A DNA stretch of 26,883 bases from Lachnospiraceae bacterium (GCA_019422065.1 JAHZEA010000004.1:133487-160369); one strand, 5' to 3'. Shown: positions 7,889-17,711, counted from the first letter of the stretch. Program-made: numbers and translations. The notes: generated by a model not told the origin, from the sequence alone.

Positions 7889-8976
7889 ATAAAACTGATA
7901 TGCTACGACTTAGATTTATTCCAACACTAGTGTCAAATGAAAAAGAGCCACACAAATCTGTATCAGGGAAAATACTTTACGAGAAAAAACGAAAAACCGA
8001 AGATTCTTTTCCAACTGATAATGTTAACATGGCTGATAAAATTTCCAGAGGTTCTGTAAGAGTTGGGGGTTGGATGGAAATAAAATTTGATACTAGTGAA
8101 ACATATGCTTTATACAAAGGATTAAAGCAACTTTATGAACTATATGAAAATATAGGAGAAATACCATATGGACCTGCAACCTACACTAGAGTTGACAGTA
8201 GTCTAAAACAATTCTTGTCAATTATTCAAAATGATCCATCAGCAGCAAGGCTTATTGGTGACGAGGAAAATTATGAGTTAGTAAAGATTTTACTTCGTCT
8301 AATAACACAAACAGATTCTCGAGAATCTTTAAAGAAGAGTCTTTCTGAACTCCAAAATGAAAATCTACAATACTTATCTTCTTCTTTAAGCTTAGAAAAA
8401 CTAAAAAGAGTGGAAGTTCTAATGAAATACAATCTAGAAAATGACAATGAAGAATTTTGGCAATCTGAAGTTTTCAAAGAAAATCAATGGGTTTTATCTC
8501 AGATATTTGCCTGTCCTTGTACTATTTTTGCAGATAAAGCCTATGTCGGTGGAAAAAATATTAACAATAGTGGTGGTAATGTTTGCGACTTTATTTATCA
8601 AAATAAGTTATCTCAAAATGTGGCATTGATTGAAATTAAGACTCCTTGTACTGAAATAATAGGCAATTCATATAGAAATACTTTCAGCTTTAGCTATGAA
8701 TTAAGCGGTGCAGTTAATCAAGTGTTAAATTATAGAGATGTGTTTACAAAAAATTATTATTCATTATGTAAAAATGGAGATGATTCATTTGAGCTTCTTG
8801 CGCCAAAATGTATAGTTGTCATTGGTAAAATATCTACACTGACAGCAGAGCAAATTGCAGCGTTTGAAAATTACAGAAACAGTTTAAACAATATTGTTAT
8901 AATAACATTTGATGAATTGCTTGAAAGAATTTCAGATTTGATTGCTATACTTTCTGATAACAATATTTCTGATTAA
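7885..8976 (+). CDS. sduA: Shedu-type anti-phage nuclease (SduA, DUF4263), 5' frameshift
   Basis: The C-terminal half carries the Shedu PD-(D/E)xK nuclease: ENQWVLSQIF, then GGNVCDFIY (D235), ALIEIKTP (E250, K252) and ELSGAVNQVLNYRD (Q279). This is the DUF4263 pattern, a single-gene phage defence whose nuclease assembles as oligomers and nicks or cuts DNA. The N-terminal ~200 residues are the variable sensing part. The open frame from here can only begin at a TTG (7885) or the ATG at 7900, neither with a ribosome site, whereas a well-equipped start lies at 7784 in another frame. The present gene may thus be disabled, translated from a poor start or rescued by slippage. It follows the endonuclease by about 50 bases in the same direction, so it probably shares the operon. 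Confidence 0.85.
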   Translation: MNKTDMLRLRFIPTLVSNEKEPHKSVSGKILYEKKRKTEDSFPTDNVNMADKISRGSVRVGGWMEIKFDTSETYALYKGLKQLYELYENIGEIPYGPATYTRVDSSLKQFLSIIQNDPSAARLIGDEENYELVKILLRLITQTDSRESLKKSLSELQNENLQYLSSSLSLEKLKRVEVLMKYNLENDNEEFWQSEVFKENQWVLSQIFACPCTIFADKAYVGGKNINNSGGNVCDFIYQNKLSQNVALIEIKTPCTEIIGNSYRNTFSFSYELSGAVNQVLNYRDVFTKNYYSLCKNGDDSFELLAPKCIVVIGKISTLTAEQIAAFENYRNSLNNIVIITFDELLERISDLIAILSDNNISD

Positions 8977-9031
8977 AAAATTATAAAACAAATAAAGATA
9001 TTGAAGAATTTTAATTTTGTAAGGTGATTAT

Positions 9032-9238
9032 ATGGGTTTTTTTAATGATTTCCAATTTGAGTTGATTTCTCAAACGGCAATAGTTCATTACATTGAATAT
9101 CAATTTGAACAAGAGTTAAATAAGGCGAAAAATTTTCTTGATATAGAAATTAAAGAAAAGCTGTATGATAATAATTCAGATTATATGAGAAGGCTTAATT
9201 CTGCTTGTGATTACTTAAATGTAGATACTATTTGTTAA
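9032..9238 (+). CDS. Small hypothetical protein
   Basis: A 68-codon frame starting MGFFNDFQFELISQTAIVHY, preceded by GTAAGGTGATTAT with AAGG at a usable distance. The translation is rich in acidic and aromatic residues, predicted mainly helical, with no signal peptide or membrane segment. It begins 55 bases after the Shedu gene in the same direction and could be its partner, or the intact start of a gene cut short. I do not recognise a family. Its base composition matches the operon ahead of it, and the ribosome site makes it more credible than the other short frames here. Confidence 0.5.
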   Translation: MGFFNDFQFELISQTAIVHYIEYQFEQELNKAKNFLDIEIKEKLYDNNSDYMRRLNSACDYLNVDTIC

Positions 9239-9673
9239 ATTACCCAGACAAATCTGTTTAAGATTAGTTTATGGAGAACAAGTAGGAATAATAAATTAAC
9301 TGTTATTAAGTCCCGAAAATTCTTGAAAATACGTGGGTTTTCGAGATTCTTGTTTTTTACTAGCTTTAAAATTGCTGTAAACTTCCATGGCTGTGGAGAC
9401 TCTTTTGTGATCAATCTGTTTAACTATTAGAATCAAGTGCATAAATTTTCTATCTGAAAAAATAACAAATGTTTGACCATTAAGAAAAACAGCCTACTGA
9501 GGTGTTGTAATTATTTTTCTCAAAAATAGATGTGCACATATTTTACTGGATGATATTCCCCAAAAACAGCAAAGAACTAGGATGCAATCATTTTGTTGAA
9601 GGATGCCAGTGAAATATGTTGGTGGAGGCTGAGGATGTCAAAAATGCTATTGTTGCTTGTTTAACACACTAAA
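9239..9673. other. Non-coding interval between convergent defence genes
   Basis: Apart from the weak terminator there is no gene. No long open frame or ribosome site is present. Traces such as VEAEDVKNAIVAC around 9625 hint at decayed coding sequence, but I cannot assign them. Confidence 0.4.
9314..9356 (+). terminator. Weak terminator after the defence operon
   Basis: CGAAAA and TTTTCG can pair over an 18-base loop, followed by TTGTTTTTT. The stem is short, so the T-run carries most of the case. Confidence 0.35.
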
Positions 9674-10600
9674 TTATGCATGAAATGATTCAACTTTCCC
9701 ATTGAATCCACAAGAATGCAATATGTTTTTAAATTGATAAAATTTATCTTTGGAATAATCGTGTATATACCAAGTAATCAATTTTGTATCTAAACTCTTA
9801 CAGATTTCTTCAAGATAGCACTGATCAACTTTAGAAAAAGAGAATCCCCAAGAATAAATATTTTTTATGTCAAAGGATTTTAATTTATTAAACACATCAG
9901 TTTTCCGAATAACTTCTTCAGTTGGCTTTCTTAGTCCTTCATGAATATTGTCTATACCCTCCATGCCAAAATCATATCTAGATTCATCTTGATCATATTG
10001 GTTTCCATGCCCAAATATAATTTCTTCACCTTGTACTCCATGAATGTGACAGATTTGGTTTTCTGAAATTAAATAAATTTTCTCCAAAGTTCTAGTGTAA
10101 TTAAATGTTAAAAAAAAACTAGTAGTTTTGATTTTATCCGTGAAAAATGCATTTTTTAAAATTGAGTTAGGGTACTTAATCGTGTTTATCCATTCTGAGA
10201 AAAACTTAGCAAAAGCTCTGGAATTAATAGACAATGTTTGCGTGAAATCCTCTCTTGAGTAGGCTGTTTTCCATAAATCTATATCTCCATCACGATCTAT
10301 TATTTCTTCTAGTTGGTCAAAGAAATATTCCCATTGTATTGTACCCAAAGTTGATTCGAAGTCTGCCCAATTGCCACCTGCAGTTTCATCAATGCAATAT
10401 ATCAGAAATGAGGCTAAGTCTTCATTACTGATATACTCTTCTCCATCTGGCATTATCTGAACTTCAGATAAATAAAAAGAAGATGTGTTTGCTGCCTTTG
10501 GAAATTGTGAAACGAGCCAATGCCTAAATTGTTCATACCTGGTATTCATTTTATGACCTAGATCAAAGCCATTTCCAATTATAAATAGATTTTCTATCAT
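9674..10600 (-). CDS. abiH: AbiH-family abortive infection protein
   Basis: A 308-residue protein opening with ENLFIIGNGFDLGHKMNTRY, the signature N-terminus of AbiH proteins (Rossmann-like G-N-G-F-D). Later come FLTFNYTRTLEKIY, ICHIHGVQGEEIIFGHGN and, near the end, YSWGFSFSKVDQCYLEEI, all in the family order and at full length. AbiH was first described in lactococci as a phage abortive-infection factor; the biochemical mechanism is not settled. The ATG at 10600 follows AGAGGTG six bases away; a GTG three codons earlier lies inside that site and is less likely. It is a single gene on the opposite strand to its neighbours, so it has its own promoter and was probably gained separately. Confidence 0.88.
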   Translation of the reverse strand: MIENLFIIGNGFDLGHKMNTRYEQFRHWLVSQFPKAANTSSFYLSEVQIMPDGEEYISNEDLASFLIYCIDETAGGNWADFESTLGTIQWEYFFDQLEEIIDRDGDIDLWKTAYSREDFTQTLSINSRAFAKFFSEWINTIKYPNSILKNAFFTDKIKTTSFFLTFNYTRTLEKIYLISENQICHIHGVQGEEIIFGHGNQYDQDESRYDFGMEGIDNIHEGLRKPTEEVIRKTDVFNKLKSFDIKNIYSWGFSFSKVDQCYLEEICKSLDTKLITWYIHDYSKDKFYQFKNILHSCGFNGKVESFHA

Positions 10601-11072
10601 CTTTATCACCTCTAAATTTCAACCTAGTATCTAATAAAACTTAATCTTTAAGAAATTAAACCTTTATAATTATAACATAAATTGGAGGCTTTTATTTTCA
10701 TAATTTTCACTTAACATTCCATTATTATTTTAAATTTGCAACTAAGATGACATTTTTGATGCAATTTATAACTGCAAAGCTAGAAATTCATATTGTATAG
10801 ATAATTATATATTTAAATTTGTACAAATAATTTGTCAATATGAGACATATATTACAAAAAAGAGCCAAAATATGAAAAAAAGAGAGCTATATATGTGTCT
10901 AAGCTTGTGGAAGCGAAATATGGACGCAGGTCATGCAATAGACAAATGAGAATATAGCATATTAATGACAAAAGGCTGTGGAATTTTCTCCTCAGCATTT
11001 TATCTATATAAATTCAATTCTTATTGAAGTTAACTTAATTGACACGATATTCTATACTTTAAGGAGGTTATT
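10601..11072. other. AT-rich intergenic region
   Basis: About 470 bases between the divergent AbiH gene and the serine recombinase remnant. It must hold the AbiH promoter, but no convincing pair of boxes stands out. The right end carries AAGGAGG ahead of the recombinase start. I see no RNA gene or repeat. Confidence 0.4.
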
Positions 11073-12532
11073 ATGGCACGCAATAGTCGTAAACAAAGCC
11101 AAGGGATTGATCACTTTCTAACAGAGTTTTCCTTGATGGTAGGATATGCTCGCCTATCGGTCAACGACCGCATAGAAAACCATTCTATCGAGAATCAAAA
11201 GAAAATCGTTTCTTTTTGGGCTGAGTAGCATAAACTTCGGATTTCAAAATTTTATGTGGATGTCGGATATGGTGCCAGCATCTTTCTAACAGTTACTTCA
11301 AGATATTTTTGACGGCAAGATGGAATGCGTTATTGTAAATGATCTGTCGCGTGTTTACCGCGACCATATAACTGTTGAATATTATATTGAAGAATTCTTT
11401 CCACTGAAGAATGTGCACTTTGTATCTGTAACGGAACAATTTGATACCATTAACGGTCTGACTGACCAATCCTCATCCAAACGCTCCCAAATCCGGATTC
11501 CGCTGACAAATGTATTTAATGAGCACACCGTAATTTATATAAAAAAGAAAACCGCATTTGCCTTAGACATGAGGTCACAGAGTGGAATATTTATCGGTAC
11601 CTACGCACTGTTTGGATACCAAAAATCTGAGAAGGAATTCGAACAGATCATTCCTGATACTAAGGCTGCGGCAATTGTAAAGAATATTTTAAACTATTCA
11701 TTGATGGAATGGGAATCACTACGATTGTTCGGTATTTAAATGAGAACAACATTCATACATCGATTCAATATGTGCGTTTCAAAGGGTTGGTTGGTAATTA
11801 CTATGATGGGAATGGAAGCAGGAATAGCCGACTTGTAAAGTATATTTTGATCAATCGCATATATACAGGTGTTCTCGTTCAAGGAAAATAAAAATGAGTT
11901 GTAACAGGAACACAAGAGCCTTTGGTTGATATAAAAATTTTCGATACGATTCAGAAGCAGCTACAATCAAAGGCTTTTCATCTGAGTGATTCTTCTCAGG
12001 GTACTGAAAATATTCTAAAAGAAAAAGTAATCTGTGGATGCTGCGGAGGAAAAATGTAGCGTAAATGTGGAAGCAACCATGCTGACTGATACTTTTTTCT
12101 GCAACACAAATAATCGTTTAGTAGTAGGAAAATGCACAGGAATATATGCACGAAAAAGAGATCTTAAGTTTAATCTATCACCAACTCAAACTATACATAC
12201 AAGAGTAATTTATTTCTAGCTTGCAGTATGATAAAGAAATGGTACAACTTAAAACAAAATTGGATGCACAAGTAGAATTCCAGCGAGAAATTGTAGAAAA
12301 TCTGACCATGTACTATGAGCAGTATGTCCTAGGAGAGGTTAGTATAGACAAGTTTAAGGTCAAACAGCAAAAGCTTCGACAAGCTGTCGAAGATCAAAAA
12401 GCGATAGAGCTTGAAATCGAAGAATGTGAGCGAGTGTACATCTGGTTTTCTCGTTTGTGTAAAGTTTGGGATAAAGAACTTCTGCTTTCATCCATTTTAG
12501 ATAAAATTAATAATATTGTTGTAGATAAATGA
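11073..12532 (+). pseudogene. Large serine recombinase, decayed
   Basis: Starts with ATG behind AAGGAGG. The resolvase domain is recognisable: VGYARLSVNDRIENHSIENQ with the catalytic serine, then DGKMECVIVNDLSRVYRDH and VSVTEQFDTINGLTDQSSSK. The recombinase domain follows (GITTIVRYLNENNI, SRLVKYILINRIYTGVLVQGK), then the zinc ribbon (VICGCCGGKM) and the terminal coiled coil from about 12221 (LDAQVEFQREIVENL). An in-frame TAG interrupts codon 52, a frameshift falls near 11285 and another near 11700, and pairs of stops sit near 11890 and 12057. The family acts in integration of TnpX-type clostridial elements. No intact product is possible. Its TGA overlaps an upstream in-frame ATG of the deaminase frame, so the deaminase gene was probably cargo at this element's end. 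Confidence 0.88.
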
Positions 12533-12585
12533 AAGAAAATTGTGGTAAAATAAAATTAATAAATTATTTTAATGAGGTGGTACAC

Positions 12586-14337
12586 ATGGATACTCAAGAT
12601 TGCGTTGCAACAATTTATGATGAACGAAGTAATTTTATTATTATTGGATTAACTGGAAGAACGGGTTCTGGGTGTAGCGAAGCGGCCTCTATAATGGAAT
12701 CTACCAATTTTGAAGATTTAAATCTAAAGGCTCCTAAGAATCAAGATTTTCACTCAAAGGATGAACGAAAATACAAAATAATATATGATTATGCAAAAAA
12801 AAATTGGAATTCATTTTATATTTTGAGAATGTCCGATATTATTTTCTCTTTTCTTCTGCCATATGAACTTAAAGAATTAAACGAGATCTTTACCACAATT
12901 GTTCCTTCATGGCCAAAAGAGATAATGGAAAAAGTTATTAAAGATGAAGCTTTTGCTAAACTATATAATGATGCACACGACTCCTTCATGAAACTACGTA
13001 CTTCCGACAATACGCTTTTGCGTGTCAATAAAGAACAACTTTCTGAAGAATATAATCTTATAAGTTCTATTGATAGACTTCATTCTTCCTTTAAGAAAAT
13101 TGCTAGTAAATACTCATGCTATACTACCGTTAAAATAAAAGATGAATCAAAAGAAATTACAGCAAATGCATATTCATGCCTATGGCAGAATATGGGCAAT
13201 GTAATAAGGCGAGAGGGAGATGTAAAAGACTCTACTGCTGATAGCAAAAATATGTTTCATCTTGCTAGACGAGCCAATGATTTTATTAAAGCAATAAGAA
13301 ATCAAAATAGAAAATTAAAAAAGCATACTTTGATTTGTATAGATGCTTTTAGAAATCCATATGAAGCTCAATATTTTCAAGACAGATATTCTGCCTTTTA
13401 TTTAATATCGATTAACACTGAAGATTCTGAACGAAGACGTAGACTAGGGAATTTAACCAACGAACAAATTTTAAGCTTAGATGCATTAGAGTATCCTAGT
13501 AAATTAAAAGGTATAGATATATTCACAAATCAGAATATAGCAGCATGCATAGAGTTGTCGGATATACATGTTTATAATCCTCATTCGTCTACCATTGAAA
13601 AGTTTTATCTCACAGAACAGTTGGTTAAATATATAATGCTTATTCAACATCCGGGGTTAATTACACCTACACACATAGAACGTTGTATGCAAATGGCCTA
13701 TAATGCCAAATTGAATTCTGGTTGCTTATCTAGACAAGTTGGTGCAGTTATTACCGATGAAAATTTTTCAGTTAAAGCTGTTGGATGGAATGAAGTTCCA
13801 GAGGGACAAGTTCCGTGTGGTTTGAGAGATATTGAAGATTTGTGTGAAAACAAAGATTACGATACATTTAGTGCATTTGAGATTGAAGACGAAGAGTTCA
13901 ACACAGAAATTTCTAAGGTATATAATAAATCAAAAAATGCTAATTTAAATGGTAGGTGTTATCAATACTGTTTTAAAGATATTTATACTGAAGTAACACA
14001 TAAAAAAAATCAAGTTCATACCCGAACACTTCATGCGGAGGAAAACGCTTTTTTGCAATTAGCAAAATATGGGGGCATGGGAATTAAAGGTGGAAATCTG
14101 TTCACTACTGCGAGTCCCTGTGAGTTATGCTCTAAAAAAGCTTATCAACTGGGAATTAGAAATATTTATTATATCGATCCTTACCCTGGAATATCTTTAC
14201 GTCATATTCTTTCATTTAAGAATAGTCATGGCAATAAACCTGAGCTACATTTATTTGTAGGTGCAATTGGTCGAGCCTATACAACCTTATATTCTCAGAA
14301 ATTATCAATAAAAGATGAATTAGAATTACTGCTGTAA
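12586..14337 (+). CDS. Anti-phage nucleotide deaminase, P-loop plus CDA (AvcD/dCTP deaminase type)
   Basis: A 583-residue two-domain protein. The N-terminus has a P-loop-like GLTGRTGSGCS (residues 21-31), in which cysteine stands where a Walker A lysine is expected; the domain resembles nucleotide kinases (CIDAFRNPYEAQYFQDRYSAFYL). The C-terminal third is a zinc-dependent cytidine/deoxycytidylate deaminase: SGCLSRQVGAVITD, HAEENAF (H483 zinc ligand, E485 proton shuttle) and PCELC (C512, C515 zinc ligands). This pairing is that of AvcD-type anti-phage dCTP deaminases, which drain dCTP on infection and starve phage replication. In Vibrio, AvcD is held inactive by a small RNA encoded upstream (AvcI). 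The ATG at 12586 is chosen for GAGGTGG five bases ahead; a longer frame from 12529 lacks a site. A hairpin terminator follows. Confidence 0.88.
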   Translation: MDTQDCVATIYDERSNFIIIGLTGRTGSGCSEAASIMESTNFEDLNLKAPKNQDFHSKDERKYKIIYDYAKKNWNSFYILRMSDIIFSFLLPYELKELNEIFTTIVPSWPKEIMEKVIKDEAFAKLYNDAHDSFMKLRTSDNTLLRVNKEQLSEEYNLISSIDRLHSSFKKIASKYSCYTTVKIKDESKEITANAYSCLWQNMGNVIRREGDVKDSTADSKNMFHLARRANDFIKAIRNQNRKLKKHTLICIDAFRNPYEAQYFQDRYSAFYLISINTEDSERRRRLGNLTNEQILSLDALEYPSKLKGIDIFTNQNIAACIELSDIHVYNPHSSTIEKFYLTEQLVKYIMLIQHPGLITPTHIERCMQMAYNAKLNSGCLSRQVGAVITDENFSVKAVGWNEVPEGQVPCGLRDIEDLCENKDYDTFSAFEIEDEEFNTEISKVYNKSKNANLNGRCYQYCFKDIYTEVTHKKNQVHTRTLHAEENAFLQLAKYGGMGIKGGNLFTTASPCELCSKKAYQLGIRNIYYIDPYPGISLRHILSFKNSHGNKPELHLFVGAIGRAYTTLYSQKLSIKDELELLL

Positions 14338-14362
14338 ATTCATCATTATCAAAAACAAAAAG

Positions 14363-14399
14363 CCTAGGTTATCAAAACTATCTTGATAGCTTGGGTTTT
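14363..14399 (+). terminator. Terminator of the deaminase gene
   Basis: CCTAGGTTATCAA pairs with TTGATAGCTTGGG over all 13 positions (three G-U pairs) with a 7-base loop, followed by TTTTC. It lies 25 bases after the stop codon. Confidence 0.75.
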
Positions 14400-14576
14400 C
14401 TGCTTTTTAGAATTATATTTTTTTGTGTGCTTGACATACTGGTAAAGAATATCATATATCTGGATTTTCTTGACTTCTGATTTATCACAAGCATTTTTCA
14501 TGTCCTCATAGAGCTTGATTTTGTAATATAGAAACAGACAATCATTTAGCTTTAAACTATTGACTTGATATATGTG
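14364..14576 (-). pseudogene. C-terminal remnant of a second tyrosine integrase
   Basis: An open minus-strand stretch of about 70 codons without a start reads LKLNDCLFLYYKIKLYEDMK, then NACDKSEVKKIQIYDILYQYV. This resembles the integrase catalytic stretch L-x-x-N-D-R-L-F ... M-K-x-A-x-x-x-x-G-V-K-K-I-R-I-H-D-L-R-H-S-H, with the HDLRHSH box mutated to YDILYQY. Both flanks are closed by stops, and its 3' end overlaps the terminator of the deaminase gene. It differs from the integrase remnant at 1772-2662 and lies on the other strand, so it probably comes from another dead element. The match was judged by eye and is moderate. Confidence 0.4.
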
Positions 14577-15128
14577 TTAAGACAGGACCTCTTTGATGGT
14601 TTTCAGTGTTAACGAATTACTTATCACAGTGGATGGTGCGTTGGATATGAAAAAACAAAAACAAACATGGTAGACAGTAATTCTAAAATTATAAGAAATG
14701 GATCTGTCTAAACAGCGTATTAACTTGAAGAAGAATCATTGGCATTTGGTTTGGAAACTGGTTGAGGTAGAAGGAGTTTGGAAAATGTCGCTGGATGAAA
14801 TCCTACAGAATTTAAAAGTACTTTTGATGGAAATAAAGCTAAATTCGCTGACAAGACATTTGAATATAAATTCTGATTGTTTGGAAATAGAGCATTATAG
14901 AAGAGTTTTGTAAGCACAATTTTGTGCTACTAAACGAAATAAAGTTGATAATAATGATTTTGATGGCTTTTTAGTTGCAACAATGAATACATAGAATAAA
15001 TGGATTGGACTTCAAGCACGTTTTTCTTATTGTTTTGAATAATAGGATTATTATATTATGTTGACATCTACAATTAACAGAACAGATGTTGTTTCGAAAT
15101 AGAATTTATTGTTTTGCAAAAATATTTG

Positions 15129-15156
15129 TTGACACATACACAAAAGAGTGTATACA
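15129..15156 (+). promoter_or_regulatory. Orphan consensus-like promoter
   Basis: TTGACA, 16 bases, TATACA, followed by TTATAAG. No open reading frame begins within the next few hundred bases, so it would drive a non-coding transcript or is a leftover from a lost gene. Confidence 0.45.
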
Positions 15157-15297
15157 TTATAAGCTATGGCAGAAAACCTGAACGTTTTGAATAAAACACA
15201 ATGAATACGTTGTTGGGGGACGTTTTTATGTTAATAGAAATACTTCATCGAAACATTTCAACCTAATATATGATTAATAATATATTTTTAATTAATC

Positions 15298-15362
15298 CAA
15301 TTCAATAATTAATACAAGTTAAAAGCTACCAATATTAATCGGTAGTCACTAGAATTGAATTG
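15298..15362. repeat. Nested inverted repeats
   Basis: CAATTCAAT (15298-15306) and ATTGAATTG (15354-15362) form an outer 9 bp stem. Inside it CTACC (15326-15330) pairs with GGTAG (15341-15345). The structure lies about 140 bases after the orphan promoter and could be part of a folded RNA or the ends of a tiny insertion. Confidence 0.4.
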
Positions 15363-16601
15363 TTGGAGTGAATAAAATATTATTTGATGAAAAATTAGTT
15401 TATTACAATTTCTTCAGTAATGTTTCATATAATATTTATTGTTCTGTCTTTCATCATCTTGTCTTGTGGTTTAAACTCTTTTTTAACACCATCAGCCCTT
15501 GTCTTTTGTGTTACAAAAATATTTAAGTTTAATTTTTGTTTGAGAATTAATTTTAGCAAATTAACTGAAAAAGCCTACCAGTGAGAACTGGAACATAGTA
15601 GTCATAGATCCATAGGATGATGTTCTTTCAGGTGCAGTTTATATTCTCTACTTTATATGCCAATTGCATAGTTTTTTCTTCTGATATGATCAGACAAAGA
15701 AGATAGTAATCTTGGAGCAGTTTATAACAGAGCTTGTTGATGCTATCGTAGATACATTTTTTCCATTTTGTTAATCTACATGCGATATATAAAAATAGTT
15801 ACATTGGACAATTTATTAGTGTAGTCATGTTTAGATAGTTATATTGCTTTGGAAAGTTTATGTATTTATGAATCCATGATGCACGACGCTTCTGCTAAAT
15901 AGATTTAATGTTGTTATTCTTTGAATAATGACTACCTAGGAAAAATAAGCTTCTAATTAGAACTATCTAAGTTGATTGCTTATAAAAAGATAGTTTATGA
16001 CAAAATGAAAAAAGGTTTATAGTGAGTTATATGACCTCAAAGTACTACGTTAAAGTGTAAAGAATCCTATTTATTTGAAGAACGATATTGACATGACGAG
16101 AAAGAATATGGTTGATGTTTTTATTAGCATTATAATGATATGTAGTCATAGCTGAAATTTGTGTTAAAGGAGCGTAGGAATGTTTCTAAGATAAGTGATA
16201 AATGTATTTATTTTTCGATGTGTTTGTTTTTGTATGTGTGGATTTACTATGCACTGTTTGGAAAAACCGTTCTAATCATCTTAAGAAAATTTGGATCTAA
16301 TCAGCAAACTTTTAGGCATATGCAGAGACTATCTATTGTGCCTTATATATTTCCTTGATATAATATAAAATTAAGCTATGAAATAATCTTTTTAGATTAA
16401 ATAAAAGAAGTTTTTTGTGGAAAAATTAATAGAGTTACTGATAGATAAAGCGATATTTATTTTGGCTGGTATTAGTTGGTGTTTGATTACAAATCTGTCA
16501 AATTAAGAACTCTTGAGTATGGAAGTTTTAACAAAAATTTCCAACAATATTAAAATGCAATATTATTGGTATTATGGCTCTTATTTCAAAGGGGGAAATA
16601 A

Positions 16602-17711
16602 GTGGTGAAAAAATATAGCGAGATAATTGATAATGCTAATCCACATACAATTAAAAAGTTTGAATTAATTGAAAAGTATGTAGAAGCATGGGCACATAAG
16701 TTGCTTCAAAATCAGTTTTGTACAGGGCTTGTGTTTATTGATTGTATGTCCAACAGTGGAGAATATGTGGATGATAATGGAAATCAGGTTTTTGGTACAC
16801 CAGTTCGTGTTGCAAAATATCTACGTAAAGTTGCAGGTCAGTATCCCAATAAACAGATAGATTTGTATTTTAGTGATTTATGTGTTAATAAAACTAGTCA
16901 TCTTAAAGAATTAATGCCAAACGAAAATCGAAATTTTCATTATCATATTACAACAGAAGATGGAAATGTTCTTGCTAAAAGATTGGGACGAAACATGTCT
17001 AGCCAAAAGCATTATCTACTTGTCTATGATCCTTATGATGCCACTATTGATTGGAGTGCTATTATGCCATTTATCAATAATTGGAGTGAAGTAATTCTTA
17101 ATCATATGGTTTCTGATTCCATTAGAGCAGTTAAGGTTGTTAAGAAAGATGAAACTAGAGTCAAATACGAACATACTTATCTAATGGAACTTGAAGACCT
17201 TATTCCTTATGGAAGTGATAAGGTGGCGTATGAAAAACGCATTGAAGATATAATAAAATCTTTGAGGCGAGATAGAGTACGTAACTTCTATATTGCTGCC
17301 TTTCCTTTTTTTAATGAGAAAAATGCGATAGTTTATAATTTACTCATGTGTACAAGTAATATTAATGGTTTTAAATTATATAAACAATCAGCTTGGCAGA
17401 CATTTGGTGGTAAATCATCAACAAAGAATACATTCGGATTAGAAACCCAGTTAATGCTTGACTTTGAAGGTAATAACATATCTAAAACACATACAGATTC
17501 ATTTTGTTATTATATTAAAGATATAGCTGCATACATACAAAAGATATTTAATGGAAGGTCCAATGTTCCACTGAAAGAAATATGGACGCTACTTGATGTT
17601 CATCCTATTTTTCCATCAGATGGATTTAGGTCTCAAATTAGGGATGAGTTAAAACAAAACTATGGTGCTAGTGTTAGCAAAAGCACAATAAGTTTTGCTG
17701 ATAGGAGATAA
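16602..17711 (+). CDS. tcmP: TcmP-like three-Cys-motif partner protein
   Basis: A 369-residue protein that resembles the three-Cys-motif partner family (TcmP). The first half looks like a Rossmann methyltransferase fold: TGLVFIDCMSNSGEY is the worn equivalent of the F-I-D-x-F-A-G-P-G motif, then VFGTPVRVAKYL, LYFSDL at the expected second acidic strand, and LLVYDPYDATIDW resembling motif IV. The last ~70 residues (VPLKEIWTLLDV...FRSQIRDELKQNYGAS) look like a winged helix. It starts at GTG 16602 (or GTG 16605) behind AAGGGGG. The gene is followed four bases later by a radical SAM gene with three clustered cysteines, the pairing that gives the family its name. Its biochemical activity is unknown to me; modification of a nucleic acid or protein with the partner is an inference. 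Confidence 0.78.
   Translation: MVKKYSEIIDNANPHTIKKFELIEKYVEAWAHKLLQNQFCTGLVFIDCMSNSGEYVDDNGNQVFGTPVRVAKYLRKVAGQYPNKQIDLYFSDLCVNKTSHLKELMPNENRNFHYHITTEDGNVLAKRLGRNMSSQKHYLLVYDPYDATIDWSAIMPFINNWSEVILNHMVSDSIRAVKVVKKDETRVKYEHTYLMELEDLIPYGSDKVAYEKRIEDIIKSLRRDRVRNFYIAAFPFFNEKNAIVYNLLMCTSNINGFKLYKQSAWQTFGGKSSTKNTFGLETQLMLDFEGNNISKTHTDSFCYYIKDIAAYIQKIFNGRSNVPLKEIWTLLDVHPIFPSDGFRSQIRDELKQNYGASVSKSTISFADRR

Larger units (their letters stand above)
14577..16601. other. Long non-coding, decayed region
   Basis: About 2 kb without a credible intact gene. The open frames present (up to ~70 codons) lack ribosome sites or family likeness. Visible elements are a strong-looking promoter at 15129-15156, a nested inverted repeat at 15298-15362, and the ribosome site of the next gene near 16591. 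The DNA is probably eroded mobile-element sequence, and a small RNA cannot be excluded. Confidence 0.5.

Noticed and set aside
12034..12219. 61-codon open frame inside the serine recombinase region
   Set aside because: It is a piece of the recombinase zinc-ribbon region read after a frameshift, not a separate gene.
14698..14917. Overlapping short frames on both strands, with pieces such as GNKAKFADKTFEYKF in a third frame
   Set aside because: No start signal, several frames needed, and no family I could name; treated as decayed sequence.
16161..16358. 65-codon frame with a possible membrane helix upstream of the TcmP gene
   Set aside because: Needs a GTG start without a proper ribosome site and lies in decayed DNA; no recognisable family.
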